Assembly (NCBI RefSeq): GCF_001189245.1
Contig: NZ_LFIQ01000124.1
Span: forward strand, 76,533 to 133,751
DNA: 57,219 nucleotides
Direction: 5' to 3'
Source: Bradyrhizobium pachyrhizi
GTDB taxonomy: Bacteria; Pseudomonadota; Alphaproteobacteria; Rhizobiales; Xanthobacteraceae
The translations under genes were made by a program, and so were the position numbers. This document shows, piece by piece, positions 50,419 to 57,219 of the stretch; position 1 is the first letter of the stretch; each line of letters begins with the position of its first letter. Under the pieces are notes generated by a model. The model made no database searches and was not told where the DNA came from. It saw only the letters and a list, made by a program, of their open reading frames with translations.

Positions 50419-51657
50419 ATGTCCACCTCAGCCCGGTTCGACTTTGCACCGCTGCTCCCGGCCGGCCGGCCTGCCCCGGCCGCACGCTGGACCGGGCTCG
50501 CCAAGTACAGCTTCGTCGGCGGCAACAACGATCCCGACCAGGTCCCGGTCGACGGGCTGCTGGAGGCGGTCAACGCCGTGTTGAAGCGCGAGGGCAGGAA
50601 TCTCGCGACCTACAACCTCGCGCACGGGCCGCAGGGCTATCTGCCGCTGCGCCAGTTCCTGACCGAGAAGCTGAAGCGCGACGCCGGGATTGCCTGCACG
50701 CCCGACGAGATCATGATCGTCTCCGGCTCGCTGCAGGCGCTCGATCTGGTCAATCACACCCTGCTCGCCAAGGGCGATACCGTGCTGATCGAGCAGGAAA
50801 CCTATCAGGGCTCACTGAACCGGCTGACACGGCTTGGCGTCAATGCGGTCGGAATTCCCCTCGATCGCGAAGGCATCAGGATCGATGCGCTGGCTGCAGC
50901 ACTCGCCGATCACAAGCGGCGCGGCATCACGCCGAAATACATCTACACCATCCCGACGGTGCAGAACCCGACCGGCTCGATCCTTCCCGAGAGCCGCCGC
51001 GCCGAGATGCTGAAGCTCTCAAGGGAATACGGCGTGCCGATCTTCGAGGATGATTGCTATGCCGATTTGATCTGGAGCGGCGAACGGCCGCCGGCGATCT
51101 ATGCGATGAGCAAGCATGGCGGCGTGATCCATATCGGCTCGTTCTCGAAGTCGATCGCGCCGGCGCTGCGCGTCGGCTTCATCGTTGCGCCCTGGGAGAT
51201 CATGTCGCGAATGCTGCCGCTGAAGACCGACGCCGGTTCCGGCGCACTGGAGCAGATGGTGCTCGCGGAATATTGCGCGCCGCATTTTTCGACCCATGTG
51301 CCGCGCCTGACCAAGGGCCTGCGCGCCAAGCTCGATACGCTGATGGAGGCGCTGAACGAGCAGTTCGGCACCGCGGCCGAATTCGAGGCACCCAAGGGCG
51401 GCATCTTCCTCTGGGTCAAGCTGCCCGACAATGTCGACACATTGAAGCTTTATCAGGCGGCCCTTGCCGCCGGCGTCTCGATCAATCCGGGACCGGAATG
51501 GTCGACCAGCAAGGCCCATTCCGGCAGCCGGCTCCGCCTCTGCTTCGCCAGCCCCTCGCACGAGCAGATCCGCGAGGGCGTTGCCGTGCTGGCCGAGGTG
51601 TGCCGCAAGGAGTTCGGGGTGCCGGCGCGCAGCAGCAATGTGGAGAAGTGCGGCTAA
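50419..51657 (+). CDS. PLP-dependent aminotransferase, 2-aminoadipate aminotransferase-like
   Basis: A 412-aa class I/II aminotransferase of the MocR/LysN-like group without the GntR domain. Motifs: YNLAHGPQGYLPLRQFLTEK, SGSLQALDLVNHTLL, TIPTVQNPTGSILPESRR, FEDDCYADLIWSG and the PLP Lys in HIGSFSKSIAPALRVGFIV; RLRLCFASPS has the carboxylate-binding Arg. The amino-acid substrate is not certain. It starts 60 bases after the DUF3124 gene; ACGGAGCG precedes the ATG. Confidence 0.92.
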   Translation: MSTSARFDFAPLLPAGRPAPAARWTGLAKYSFVGGNNDPDQVPVDGLLEAVNAVLKREGRNLATYNLAHGPQGYLPLRQFLTEKLKRDAGIACTPDEIMIVSGSLQALDLVNHTLLAKGDTVLIEQETYQGSLNRLTRLGVNAVGIPLDREGIRIDALAAALADHKRRGITPKYIYTIPTVQNPTGSILPESRRAEMLKLSREYGVPIFEDDCYADLIWSGERPPAIYAMSKHGGVIHIGSFSKSIAPALRVGFIVAPWEIMSRMLPLKTDAGSGALEQMVLAEYCAPHFSTHVPRLTKGLRAKLDTLMEALNEQFGTAAEFEAPKGGIFLWVKLPDNVDTLKLYQAALAAGVSINPGPEWSTSKAHSGSRLRLCFASPSHEQIREGVAVLAEVCRKEFGVPARSSNVEKCG

Positions 51658-51687
51658 CGACTTCGAATAGGTGGTCCAAGCGGCAAG

Positions 51688-51758
51688 ATGGATTGCTTCG
51701 TCGCTACGCTCCTCGCAATGACGGCTAGTTGCGTCGTCGTTGAAGCGAAGCAATCCAT
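51688..51758. repeat. REP-like inverted repeat
   Basis: ATGGATTGCTTCG (51688-51700) and its exact complement (51746-51758) enclose 45 bases. It belongs to the type at 19662-19725 and lies between convergent genes. Confidence 0.7.
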
Positions 51759-51772
51759 GTTTCCACCTGCCC

Positions 51773-53053
51773 TCACCTCACCGAAAATGGCGCCTGATAG
51801 GGCCGGCCGAACGGCACGCCGTTGACCACGGTCTGCACCGGCTTCAGCAGCAGATTGCCGTCGCGCTTGTTGTTGCGGGTGTCGACGAAGGAGACCGGAC
51901 CCTCGACGAGGTCCATGATCGCGACATCGCCGGGCGCGCCACGCTGCAGCGTGCCGATCTTCGGGGTCCGGTTGATGATCCGCGCCGGCACCGAGGTCGC
52001 CATCGCCACCACCTGATCCAGCGACGAGCCCATCGCGAGGAACTTGCTCATCACGTTCGGCAGGAACGGGATGCCGGGCGAGTTGCCCGAGAAGACATGG
52101 ATGTCGGAGGAGATCGTATCGGGCGCGCAGCCGGCGGGAATCGCGATCTCGGCCACCGTGAAATCGAAGCTGCCGCCGCCATGGCCGACGTCGAACAGCA
52201 CACCGCGCTGCTTGGCCGCGAGCGCCGCCGGCAACAGCTTGCCCTCCTGGACGATATTGGTGAAAGCGCCCGACACGTTCGGCGCACCGGAATAGGCATG
52301 GGTCAGGATATCGCCCGGCCGCAGCAGATTGAGGATGTCGGACATCAGCTCCCTGGTCTCGACGCCGCCGATATGCACCATCATCCGCGCCGGCCAGCCG
52401 CACATCTCGCAGGCCCGAATGCCGCGCTTCAGCGGCTCGAGACCATGCTTGAAGATGACGTTTTCCGACATCCGCACCTTGACCCCGATCAGGAAGTCGG
52501 GGTTCTCGGCCAGCGCCATCGCACAGGCTTCGACTTGGGCGTTGTCGATGTTGTAGAGCTCGGCCACCGGGAATGCCGACAGGCCGTTGTTGGCGATGTG
52601 GACGAAGGCGTAGATCCGCGCCCGCGATTGCGCCACGATGAAGCGCCGCAGCGCCGCGAGGTTGTTGACGCCGGCGTCGCCCGCCGAGACCACCGTCGTG
52701 GTGCCCTGGAATTGCACCAGCTCGTCGGCGGGAATGCCGATCGCCGATCCGTACGGGTAGACGTGGCAGTGCAGATCGACCAGGCCCGGCATCACGAGCT
52801 TGCCCGAGGCGTCAATGGTCCTGGTGGCGCGAGTAGCCGGGATCTCGTCTTCGATCGCCTCGATGATGCCCCAGCGGATGCCGATGTCGCGCTTGCCGCG
52901 CAGCGACTGGCTGGGATCGATGACATCGCCGTTCTTGATCACGAGGTCGAACTTGTCGTCCGGCCCCATCGCCGCAGCGGCCGGCCCGGCGAGGGCTGCG
53001 GCAGCGGCCGATCCCGTCACTTTCAAAAAATCCCGGCGTGAAAATTCGCTCAC
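51773..53053 (-). CDS. Tat-exported amidohydrolase (dihydroorotase-like)
   Basis: A 426-aa metal-dependent hydrolase with a Tat signal (SEFSRRDFLKVTGSAAAAAL). The metal motif is MPGLVDLHCHVYPYG (HxH); further ligands include GVKVRMSENV (a possible carboxylated Lys), ILTHAYSG and DIHVFSGNSPG. The closing IGTLQRGAPGDVAIMDLVEG is typical of amidohydrolase ends. The family includes deacetylases of modified amino acids; the periplasmic substrate is unknown. It is convergent with the aminotransferase gene. Confidence 0.9.
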   Translation of the reverse strand: MSEFSRRDFLKVTGSAAAAALAGPAAAAMGPDDKFDLVIKNGDVIDPSQSLRGKRDIGIRWGIIEAIEDEIPATRATRTIDASGKLVMPGLVDLHCHVYPYGSAIGIPADELVQFQGTTTVVSAGDAGVNNLAALRRFIVAQSRARIYAFVHIANNGLSAFPVAELYNIDNAQVEACAMALAENPDFLIGVKVRMSENVIFKHGLEPLKRGIRACEMCGWPARMMVHIGGVETRELMSDILNLLRPGDILTHAYSGAPNVSGAFTNIVQEGKLLPAALAAKQRGVLFDVGHGGGSFDFTVAEIAIPAGCAPDTISSDIHVFSGNSPGIPFLPNVMSKFLAMGSSLDQVVAMATSVPARIINRTPKIGTLQRGAPGDVAIMDLVEGPVSFVDTRNNKRDGNLLLKPVQTVVNGVPFGRPYQAPFSVR

Positions 53054-53285
53054 GGCAACGTCCCCCCGAACATTGATTTTTATGGCGCGATGATGCGTCG
53101 GACGCAGCGGTTAGGCAAGGCCGGGAAAGCCGCCCGTGCGCTCGCTCATCGGTTGTGCCTACCAACACGCGACGGCAGCAGCGTTCGAGGCAGTTGCTGA
53201 ACAAGCGTTCAGAAAACTCCTCTGGTTCCTCAGGAACGTTTCAATCTCCGTACGGTTTTCTCTTCGCTTGTTTGAGGAGGATGAG

Positions 53286-53516
53286 ATGAAAAAGATTGGC
53301 TTTGTTCTCGCGGCGGTTGGTGCGCTTGCGGTGGCCGTTCCGTCGATCGCGAGCGCCGAGACGGTCGTGATCAGACATGGCGGTCATCATCACTGGGACC
53401 GCGGCTGGGGCGCACGCGCCGAAATGCGCCATGACCGTGGCTGGCATCGCGGTTGGCATCATGGCTGGCATCACGGCCATGACCGGACGGTGATCATCAA
53501 GCGTCATCACTACTAA
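53286..53516 (+). CDS. Small secreted His-rich protein
   Basis: A 76-aa protein with a clear signal peptide (MKKIGFVLAAVGALAVAVPS then IASAE). The mature 53 residues are rich in His, Arg, Trp and Gly: RHGGHHHWDRGWGARAEMRH, DRGWHRGWHHGWHHGHD, then VIIKRHHY. Such composition suggests metal binding in the periplasm, which is inference. The ATG at 53286 has GAGGAGGA upstream. A strong terminator follows, so it is probably an independent gene. Confidence 0.85.
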   Translation: MKKIGFVLAAVGALAVAVPSIASAETVVIRHGGHHHWDRGWGARAEMRHDRGWHRGWHHGWHHGHDRTVIIKRHHY

Positions 53517-53531
53517 AGACCGACACAACGG

Positions 53532-53559
53532 AAAATGGCTCCTCACGGAGCCATTTTTT
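53532..53559 (+). terminator. Intrinsic terminator after the His-rich gene
   Basis: AAAATGGCTCC, loop TCAC, GGAGCCATTTTTT: an 11-bp stem followed by T residues, 15 bases after the stop codon. Its A-rich left side may let it also stop the convergent aldo/keto reductase transcript. Confidence 0.92.
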
Positions 53560-53587
53560 CTTATCTGCTTCCTCAGGGCCAGCGGCC

Positions 53588-54406
53588 TCAATCCCACGCC
53601 GGCGCAAACCCCGGATTGACGCAGCGCATGTCCTTGCGCAGCGCCGCAATCGCCTTGCGGTCCTCGTCGTCGAGCTTGACCTTCAGTGCGTCGAGGTTGG
53701 CCTTTTGGCTTTCGGCGCGCGAGGCTTTCGGAATGGCCGCCACGCCATCCTGATCGAGCAGCCATTTCAGCGCCACCTGTGCAGCGGTCGCATCATGCTT
53801 GCTGCCGATTTTCGCCAGCGTCTCGTCGGTGGCGAAGCGGCCCTGGGCGAGCGGACAATAGGCCACCAGCGGGATCGATTTCGCGGCGAGATATTTGCGC
53901 ACCGGCGTCTGGTCCAGCATCGCGTGATATTCGATCTGATTGCAGGCGATCGGCGCCTTGATGTCCTCGACCACGGTCTTGAGCAGCGCGGTGGTGAAAT
54001 TGGCGACGCCGATCGCGCGGGTGCGGCCTTCCTCCTTCAGCTTCATCAGCGTCTCGAAGACGGCAGGCAGCTTCATGCTCCGCGACGGCCAGTGCACCAG
54101 ATAGAGATCGACGTGATCGAGCCGCAGCTTCTTCAGGCTGGCGTCGAACGCTGTCCGGATCGCATCCGGCGCCAGGTTCTCGTGCCAGACCTTGGTGGTC
54201 ACGTGCAGGTCCTTGCGCGCGACATTCGAGGCCGCGATCGCCGCCCCGATCGCCTCTTCATTGCCGTACATCTCGGCGGTGTCGATATGCCGATAGCCGA
54301 GCCCGAGCGCGCTCTCGACCGCCGCGCGGCAGGTATCGCCCTGCATGCGGAAGGTGCCGAGCCCGAGCTGCGGCAGGCTGATGCCCTGTGTCTGCAGATT
54401 TTCCAT
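53588..54406 (-). CDS. Aldo/keto reductase (2,5-diketogluconate reductase-like)
   Basis: A 272-aa NADPH-dependent reductase. The active-site set is GYRHIDTAEMYGNEEAIGAA (Asp, Tyr), VTTKVW (Lys) and LVHWPS (His). The cofactor site includes AIPKASRAESQKANLDAL. It resembles YafB/DkgB-type enzymes that reduce methylglyoxal or keto-sugars; the substrate is not fixed by sequence. ATG at 54406 begins the family N-terminus; AGGAGCTATCC lies before it. Confidence 0.92.
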   Translation of the reverse strand: MENLQTQGISLPQLGLGTFRMQGDTCRAAVESALGLGYRHIDTAEMYGNEEAIGAAIAASNVARKDLHVTTKVWHENLAPDAIRTAFDASLKKLRLDHVDLYLVHWPSRSMKLPAVFETLMKLKEEGRTRAIGVANFTTALLKTVVEDIKAPIACNQIEYHAMLDQTPVRKYLAAKSIPLVAYCPLAQGRFATDETLAKIGSKHDATAAQVALKWLLDQDGVAAIPKASRAESQKANLDALKVKLDDEDRKAIAALRKDMRCVNPGFAPAWD

Positions 54407-54573
54407 GGATAGCTCCTGACGCGTGGGACGCCGATGCCATCGACGACGTCACGCCAGCAAATCGTTTCCTGGGAATGAAATTGGCAGGACTGCCGACACG
54501 CAGTCTGCCCGCAAACCGGCCCTTCGGGCAAGACGCCGGCAATCAAGATGTCGCGACGGGATCAGAGAGGGCG

Positions 54574-54648
54574 CTAGTGTCCCGAATCCGAAGTTCGCAT
54601 CATTTGCCGCACCTTCGGAGCGAACTTCGGATTCGATAAGGACACTAG
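54574..54648. repeat. REPIN-like palindrome, left unit
   Basis: CTAGTGTCC (54574-54582) pairs with GGACACTAG (54640-54648), and the next 16 bases (54583-54598) pair exactly with 54620-54635. A 4-base bulge ATAA (54636-54639) interrupts the right strand only. The loop is 21 bases. A related unit in opposite orientation follows 13 bases later. Confidence 0.85.
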
Positions 54649-54661
54649 CAAACTTATGATT

Positions 54662-54738
54662 CTAGTGTGCTTTATGAATGCGAAGTTCGTGAAAATGGCT
54701 GCCGCGAAATCGCACGAACTTCGCATTCAGCACACTAG
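54662..54738. repeat. REPIN-like palindrome, right unit
   Basis: CTAGTGTGCT (54662-54671) pairs with AGCACACTAG (54729-54738), and 54676-54691 pairs exactly with 54713-54728. The 4-base bulge TTAT (54672-54675) is on the left strand, so this unit is inverted relative to the first. The stem sequence differs from the first unit by matched changes. Its right end contains the stop codon of the phosphatase gene. Confidence 0.85.
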
Positions 54739-56315
54739 ATGTGCTGCGCCATGATCTGACCAGGCCGCGCGTCCGGCCGCGGCTCGATATCGACCGACCA
54801 GAGATCGTGGTTGTCGACGTCCTTCAGCGTCACCGTCATCACGCCGGTCTTGCCGTCGATGTCGACGCGGCCGAAGAATTGCAGCCCGAAGCACGGCGCG
54901 AGATTGTCGCCCTGCTCGGCCGAGCAGCCCTTCTGGTACATCGCCGTCGGGCCAAACGTGTTGTCGAGCTCGCCCGGCGACCAGGTGCCGGCGTGCAGCG
55001 GGCCGGAGACGAACTCCCAGAACGGCTCGAACTCCTGGAACACCGCGCGGTTCGGATCATAGTGATGCGCGGCGGTGTAGTGCATGTCGGCAGTGAGCCA
55101 CACCGTGTTGCGGACGCCGGCGCGCTTCATGAAGGACAGCAGATCGGCGATCTCGTGCTCGCGCCGCGCGGGCGGCCCGTCGCCGAGCGCAACCGCATCC
55201 AGGCTGACGAGACCGATCGGCAAGTCCGCCGCGATCACCTTCCAGACAGCATCCGACGCCACCAGTTCCCGCTTCAGCCAGGCAAGCTGGCTCTGGCCGA
55301 GGATGCAGGCCTGGTCCGGATCGCCCTGCTTGTTCCAGCTGGAATCACGATAGGAGCGCATGTCGATGATGAAGACGTCGAGCAGCGGCCCGTAGGAAAC
55401 CTTGCGATAGACGCGGCCATCGCGCTCCGGCATCAGCCGCATCGGCATGAATTCGTGGAAGGCGCGGCGCGCCCGCGCCACCAGGCGCGAGCTGCCGTCC
55501 GCCTCATAGCCGGTCGCATCGGTGGTGCCGAGCGGCGACCAGTCGTCGGCCACCTCGTGGTCGTCCCACTGCGCGAACATCGGCACCTCGGCGTGGAAGG
55601 CGCGGAAATTCTCGTCGAGCCAGTTGTATTTGTAGTTGCCGCGAAACTGATCGAGGCTCTGTGCGACGGCGGATTTCTCCTCGGTGACGATGTTGCGCCA
55701 GATCTCACCGTTGGAGAGTTTCTGCTCCGACGGCACCGTGCAATCGGCGTAGATGTGATCGCCGGAATGGATGAAGAAGTCCGGGCGCTCGCCCAGCATG
55801 GTGCGGTAGCTGCGCAGGCCGCCGCGCGCGGGGTCGATGCCCCAGCCCTGCCCGACGACGTCGCCGGACCAGACGAACGAGACGGGACGCCGGTCGGCCG
55901 GCGCGGTTCTGAAATGGCCGACCCGGCTTTCGCCTGATGTGCCGTCGCGGTCCTCGAAGCGCACGCGATAGAACAGGTCCTGGCCCGGCGGCAGGCCGTT
56001 GAGCAGCAGCTTGGCGGTGAAGTCGCGCTCGGGCAGCGCATCGGCGGACGCGGCGCGCAGGATGCTGGCGAAGCTTTCGACCGCGGCGCATTCGACGTGC
56101 ATCCGCGCGGCACGATCGGCGCGGGCCCAGATGACAGCGGAATCGCTTGCGACGTCGCCGGACTGGATGCCCGCGATCGCCGGCCGATCCGCGGCGCGGC
56201 TCAGATATGGTTTGGCCAGCGCGCCGAATCCCGCCAGCGCGGCGGTCGACGCCGAGCGCACCAGAAGCTGGCGCCGGGTGAGGCCTCGCCGCCCCGCGGA
56301 GATCGCTGTCGGCAT
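54735..56315 (-). CDS. PhoD-like alkaline phosphatase
   Basis: A 526-aa secreted phosphatase with a Tat signal (GLTRRQLLVRSASTAALAGF). The PhoD-type domain shows FVWSGDVVGQGWGID, FFIHSGDHIYADCTV, MFAQWDDHEVADDWS and ADMHYTAAHHYDP, which hold the metal ligands; an N-terminal Ig-like domain fills about 45-140. It would release phosphate from esters in the periplasm. The start at 56315 is chosen for the Tat signal; an ATG at 56339 is also in frame. Its binding site lies in a hairpin. Confidence 0.9.
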   Translation of the reverse strand: MPTAISAGRRGLTRRQLLVRSASTAALAGFGALAKPYLSRAADRPAIAGIQSGDVASDSAVIWARADRAARMHVECAAVESFASILRAASADALPERDFTAKLLLNGLPPGQDLFYRVRFEDRDGTSGESRVGHFRTAPADRRPVSFVWSGDVVGQGWGIDPARGGLRSYRTMLGERPDFFIHSGDHIYADCTVPSEQKLSNGEIWRNIVTEEKSAVAQSLDQFRGNYKYNWLDENFRAFHAEVPMFAQWDDHEVADDWSPLGTTDATGYEADGSSRLVARARRAFHEFMPMRLMPERDGRVYRKVSYGPLLDVFIIDMRSYRDSSWNKQGDPDQACILGQSQLAWLKRELVASDAVWKVIAADLPIGLVSLDAVALGDGPPARREHEIADLLSFMKRAGVRNTVWLTADMHYTAAHHYDPNRAVFQEFEPFWEFVSGPLHAGTWSPGELDNTFGPTAMYQKGCSAEQGDNLAPCFGLQFFGRVDIDGKTGVMTVTLKDVDNHDLWSVDIEPRPDARPGQIMAQHI

Positions 56316-56320
56316 CGAAT

Positions 56321-56347
56321 AACCTTCGTCGAATCGCAACGAAGGTT
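56321..56347 (-). promoter_or_regulatory. Hairpin covering the phosphatase ribosome binding site
   Basis: AACCTTCGT and its exact complement ACGAAGGTT, separated by nine bases, lie five bases before the ATG at 56315 on the minus strand. The GAAGG most likely used for ribosome binding is in the near arm, so folding would mask it. Confidence 0.45.
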
Positions 56348-56466
56348 TTGCCTGCGCTCCTTGACTCCGGCCTTACGGTTTCTTGACTCTCCGCCGACGG
56401 TTTTGCGACGGCGGGATGACTCGGTTACGTCGATTGGAACGCAGCACGCCGAGCATTCGATCTAAA

Positions 56467-56513
56467 CCCGTCATCCTGAAGCGCGAGCGGAGCGAGCCTC
56501 GAAGGATGACGGG
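56467..56513. repeat. CCCGTCATCCT inverted repeat
   Basis: CCCGTCATCCT at the left end is complementary to AGGATGACGGG at the right, around GAGCGGAGCGAGC. It is another dispersed rhizobial repeat type, here between two leftward genes. Confidence 0.65.
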
Positions 56514-56561
56514 CTTAACATTCTTGTGGATGCGCACGTGGATCTGCGCGAGAGCGCCGCC

Positions 56562-56993
56562 TCACCGATGCCAGTTGCAAATGCCGCCGGTGCGGCACGG
56601 CCAGGTCTGGATCCGTGTGTCGCGGGCCTCCGCATCGAGCGGGTTCGAGTGGCGGCGCGCGAGCTTGGCGCGGGCGGGCACGCGCACTTCCGCGCGCTTC
56701 TTCTCGTGCGGTGCGGTCACCCTGGTGGTCCGCACGGCTTTCTTCGGCGCGACTTTCGGCTCCTCGACCTGCGGCTCGACATTTGCATGCTGATCGGGGC
56801 CATGGTCGGTCTTCGCCTCGACCGGAACGGGCTCGAACTGCGTCGGCGGGCCAAGCCGCTTCGGCGACAGCACCGCCTTGGAGAGATCGAGGCTGAAGAA
56901 TTCGCTGGGGCCGTACTCGTCGGCCAACGCCACGCCACCCCAAGTCAGGCACGCGGCGCAAACGATTGCAACAAAACCGTTTTTCAGGACCAT
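56562..56993 (-). CDS. Secreted hypothetical protein, Lys/Pro/Val-rich
   Basis: A 143-aa protein with a signal peptide (MVLKNGFVAIVCAACLTWGG then VALA). The mature part starts DEYGPSEFFSLDLSKAVLSP, has a low-complexity middle rich in Pro, Glu, Lys and Val, and ends TWPCRTGGICNWHR with two Cys. I do not recognise a domain. The start at 56993 has AGGAGG at good distance, rather than the ATG at 57014. It may be an envelope or outer-membrane associated protein. Confidence 0.75.
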   Translation of the reverse strand: MVLKNGFVAIVCAACLTWGGVALADEYGPSEFFSLDLSKAVLSPKRLGPPTQFEPVPVEAKTDHGPDQHANVEPQVEEPKVAPKKAVRTTRVTAPHEKKRAEVRVPARAKLARRHSNPLDAEARDTRIQTWPCRTGGICNWHR

Positions 56994-57127
56994 CAAACGG
57001 CCTCCTGAAATCACTCGAACAGACAGCCATCATGTAGGGGCTCGGCCGTACGAATCCAGCCACCGCTTGCAGGCAGGGTTACCGGTCAACCAGGGCGGCC
57101 GTGGAAAGTTCCCGGTCGCCGCCTGGA

Positions 57128-57219
57128 GCCCTCTCCGCTCCGATGGAATCGGAACGTGGCTCCAGATTCTTGTTCTGACGCGTTTTCTTCGCGAACCGGT
57201 AGCCACTTCGCTCGAAAAC
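57128..57219. repeat. Rhizobial dispersed repeat at the window edge
   Basis: The sequence from GCTCCGATGGAATCGGAACG through TTCTTGTTCTGACGCG to CCACTTCGCTCGAAAAC is a familiar Rhizobiales gap repeat. Its left part has the inverted pair TCCGAT/ATCGGA. A related piece (GCTCCAGGTTCTCGCTCGA) flanks the palindrome at 23716-23746. It continues beyond the window. Confidence 0.6.

Noticed and set aside
1..57219. tRNA genes, CRISPR arrays, prophage or transposase genes
   Set aside because: I found no cloverleaf, no evenly spaced direct repeats and no integrase or transposase motifs in the window.

Overview
The window is a stretch of high-GC alphaproteobacterial chromosome. The protein set points to Bradyrhizobium or a close relative in the Nitrobacteraceae: DUF6894 and DUF768 small proteins, the order HDAC-like hydrolase/xseB/dxs/tlyA, extensin-like and L,D-transpeptidase envelope proteins, and several families of dispersed palindromic repeats typical of rhizobial genomes. 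I see no tRNA, rRNA, CRISPR array, transposase or prophage gene. Assignments rest on reading translations and motifs; no database search was run.

Region by region. Bases 1-3400 are an accessory, partly decayed stretch: rpsU (bS21), two convergent DUF6894 genes, a frameshifted DUF768 gene, a small basic protein, cspA, and a broken C-terminal fragment of an acyl-CoA dehydrogenase. The promoter and leader of rpsU, and the two hairpins before its coding region, are a diverged copy of the same parts of the cspA unit, with the cold-shock coding region missing. Bases 3400-7810 hold a FixJ/NarL-type response regulator and a MASE4-type membrane histidine kinase, then two HdeA/HdeB-like secreted proteins around a DUF2092 protein; a perfect FNR/FixK-type box lies in the divergent gap. 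Bases 8000-12950 carry a LysR regulator divergent from a DUF1330 gene, a lytic transglycosylase, a VOC protein, a DinB-family protein and an alpha/beta hydrolase.

Bases 12943-16764 encode a three-subunit periplasmic aldehyde oxidoreductase of the PaoABC (YagTSR) type. Then come a crotonase, a secreted 5'-nucleotidase-like metallophosphatase and a rightward housekeeping run from the HDAC-like hydrolase through xseB, dxs, a nucleoside deoxyribosyltransferase-like gene, tlyA and an RNA uridine methyltransferase; the last three overlap and are probably translationally coupled. Bases 26400-36800 contain a nucleotidyltransferase-fold protein, a DUF1194 VWA protein, clpS, a membrane protein, an adenylate cyclase, aroC, a histidine phosphatase, an ECF sigma/anti-sigma pair, a CbpA-like DnaJ protein, a lipoprotein and pdxH.

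Bases 36960-57000 encode an SDR, corA, an L,D-transpeptidase convergent with an extensin-like protein (sharing a terminator that lies inside coding sequence), an acyl-CoA ligase, a DUF1499 protein, an MBL hydrolase, glutaryl-CoA dehydrogenase, a RibB with a degenerate RibA-like tail, a KefB-type antiporter, a DUF3124 protein, a PLP aminotransferase, a Tat-exported amidohydrolase, a His-rich secreted protein, an aldo/keto reductase, a PhoD-like phosphatase and a secreted protein of unknown function. Many gaps carry REP-like inverted repeats; the most striking is a doublet at 54574-54738 whose stems covary and whose outer end supplies the phoD-like stop codon.
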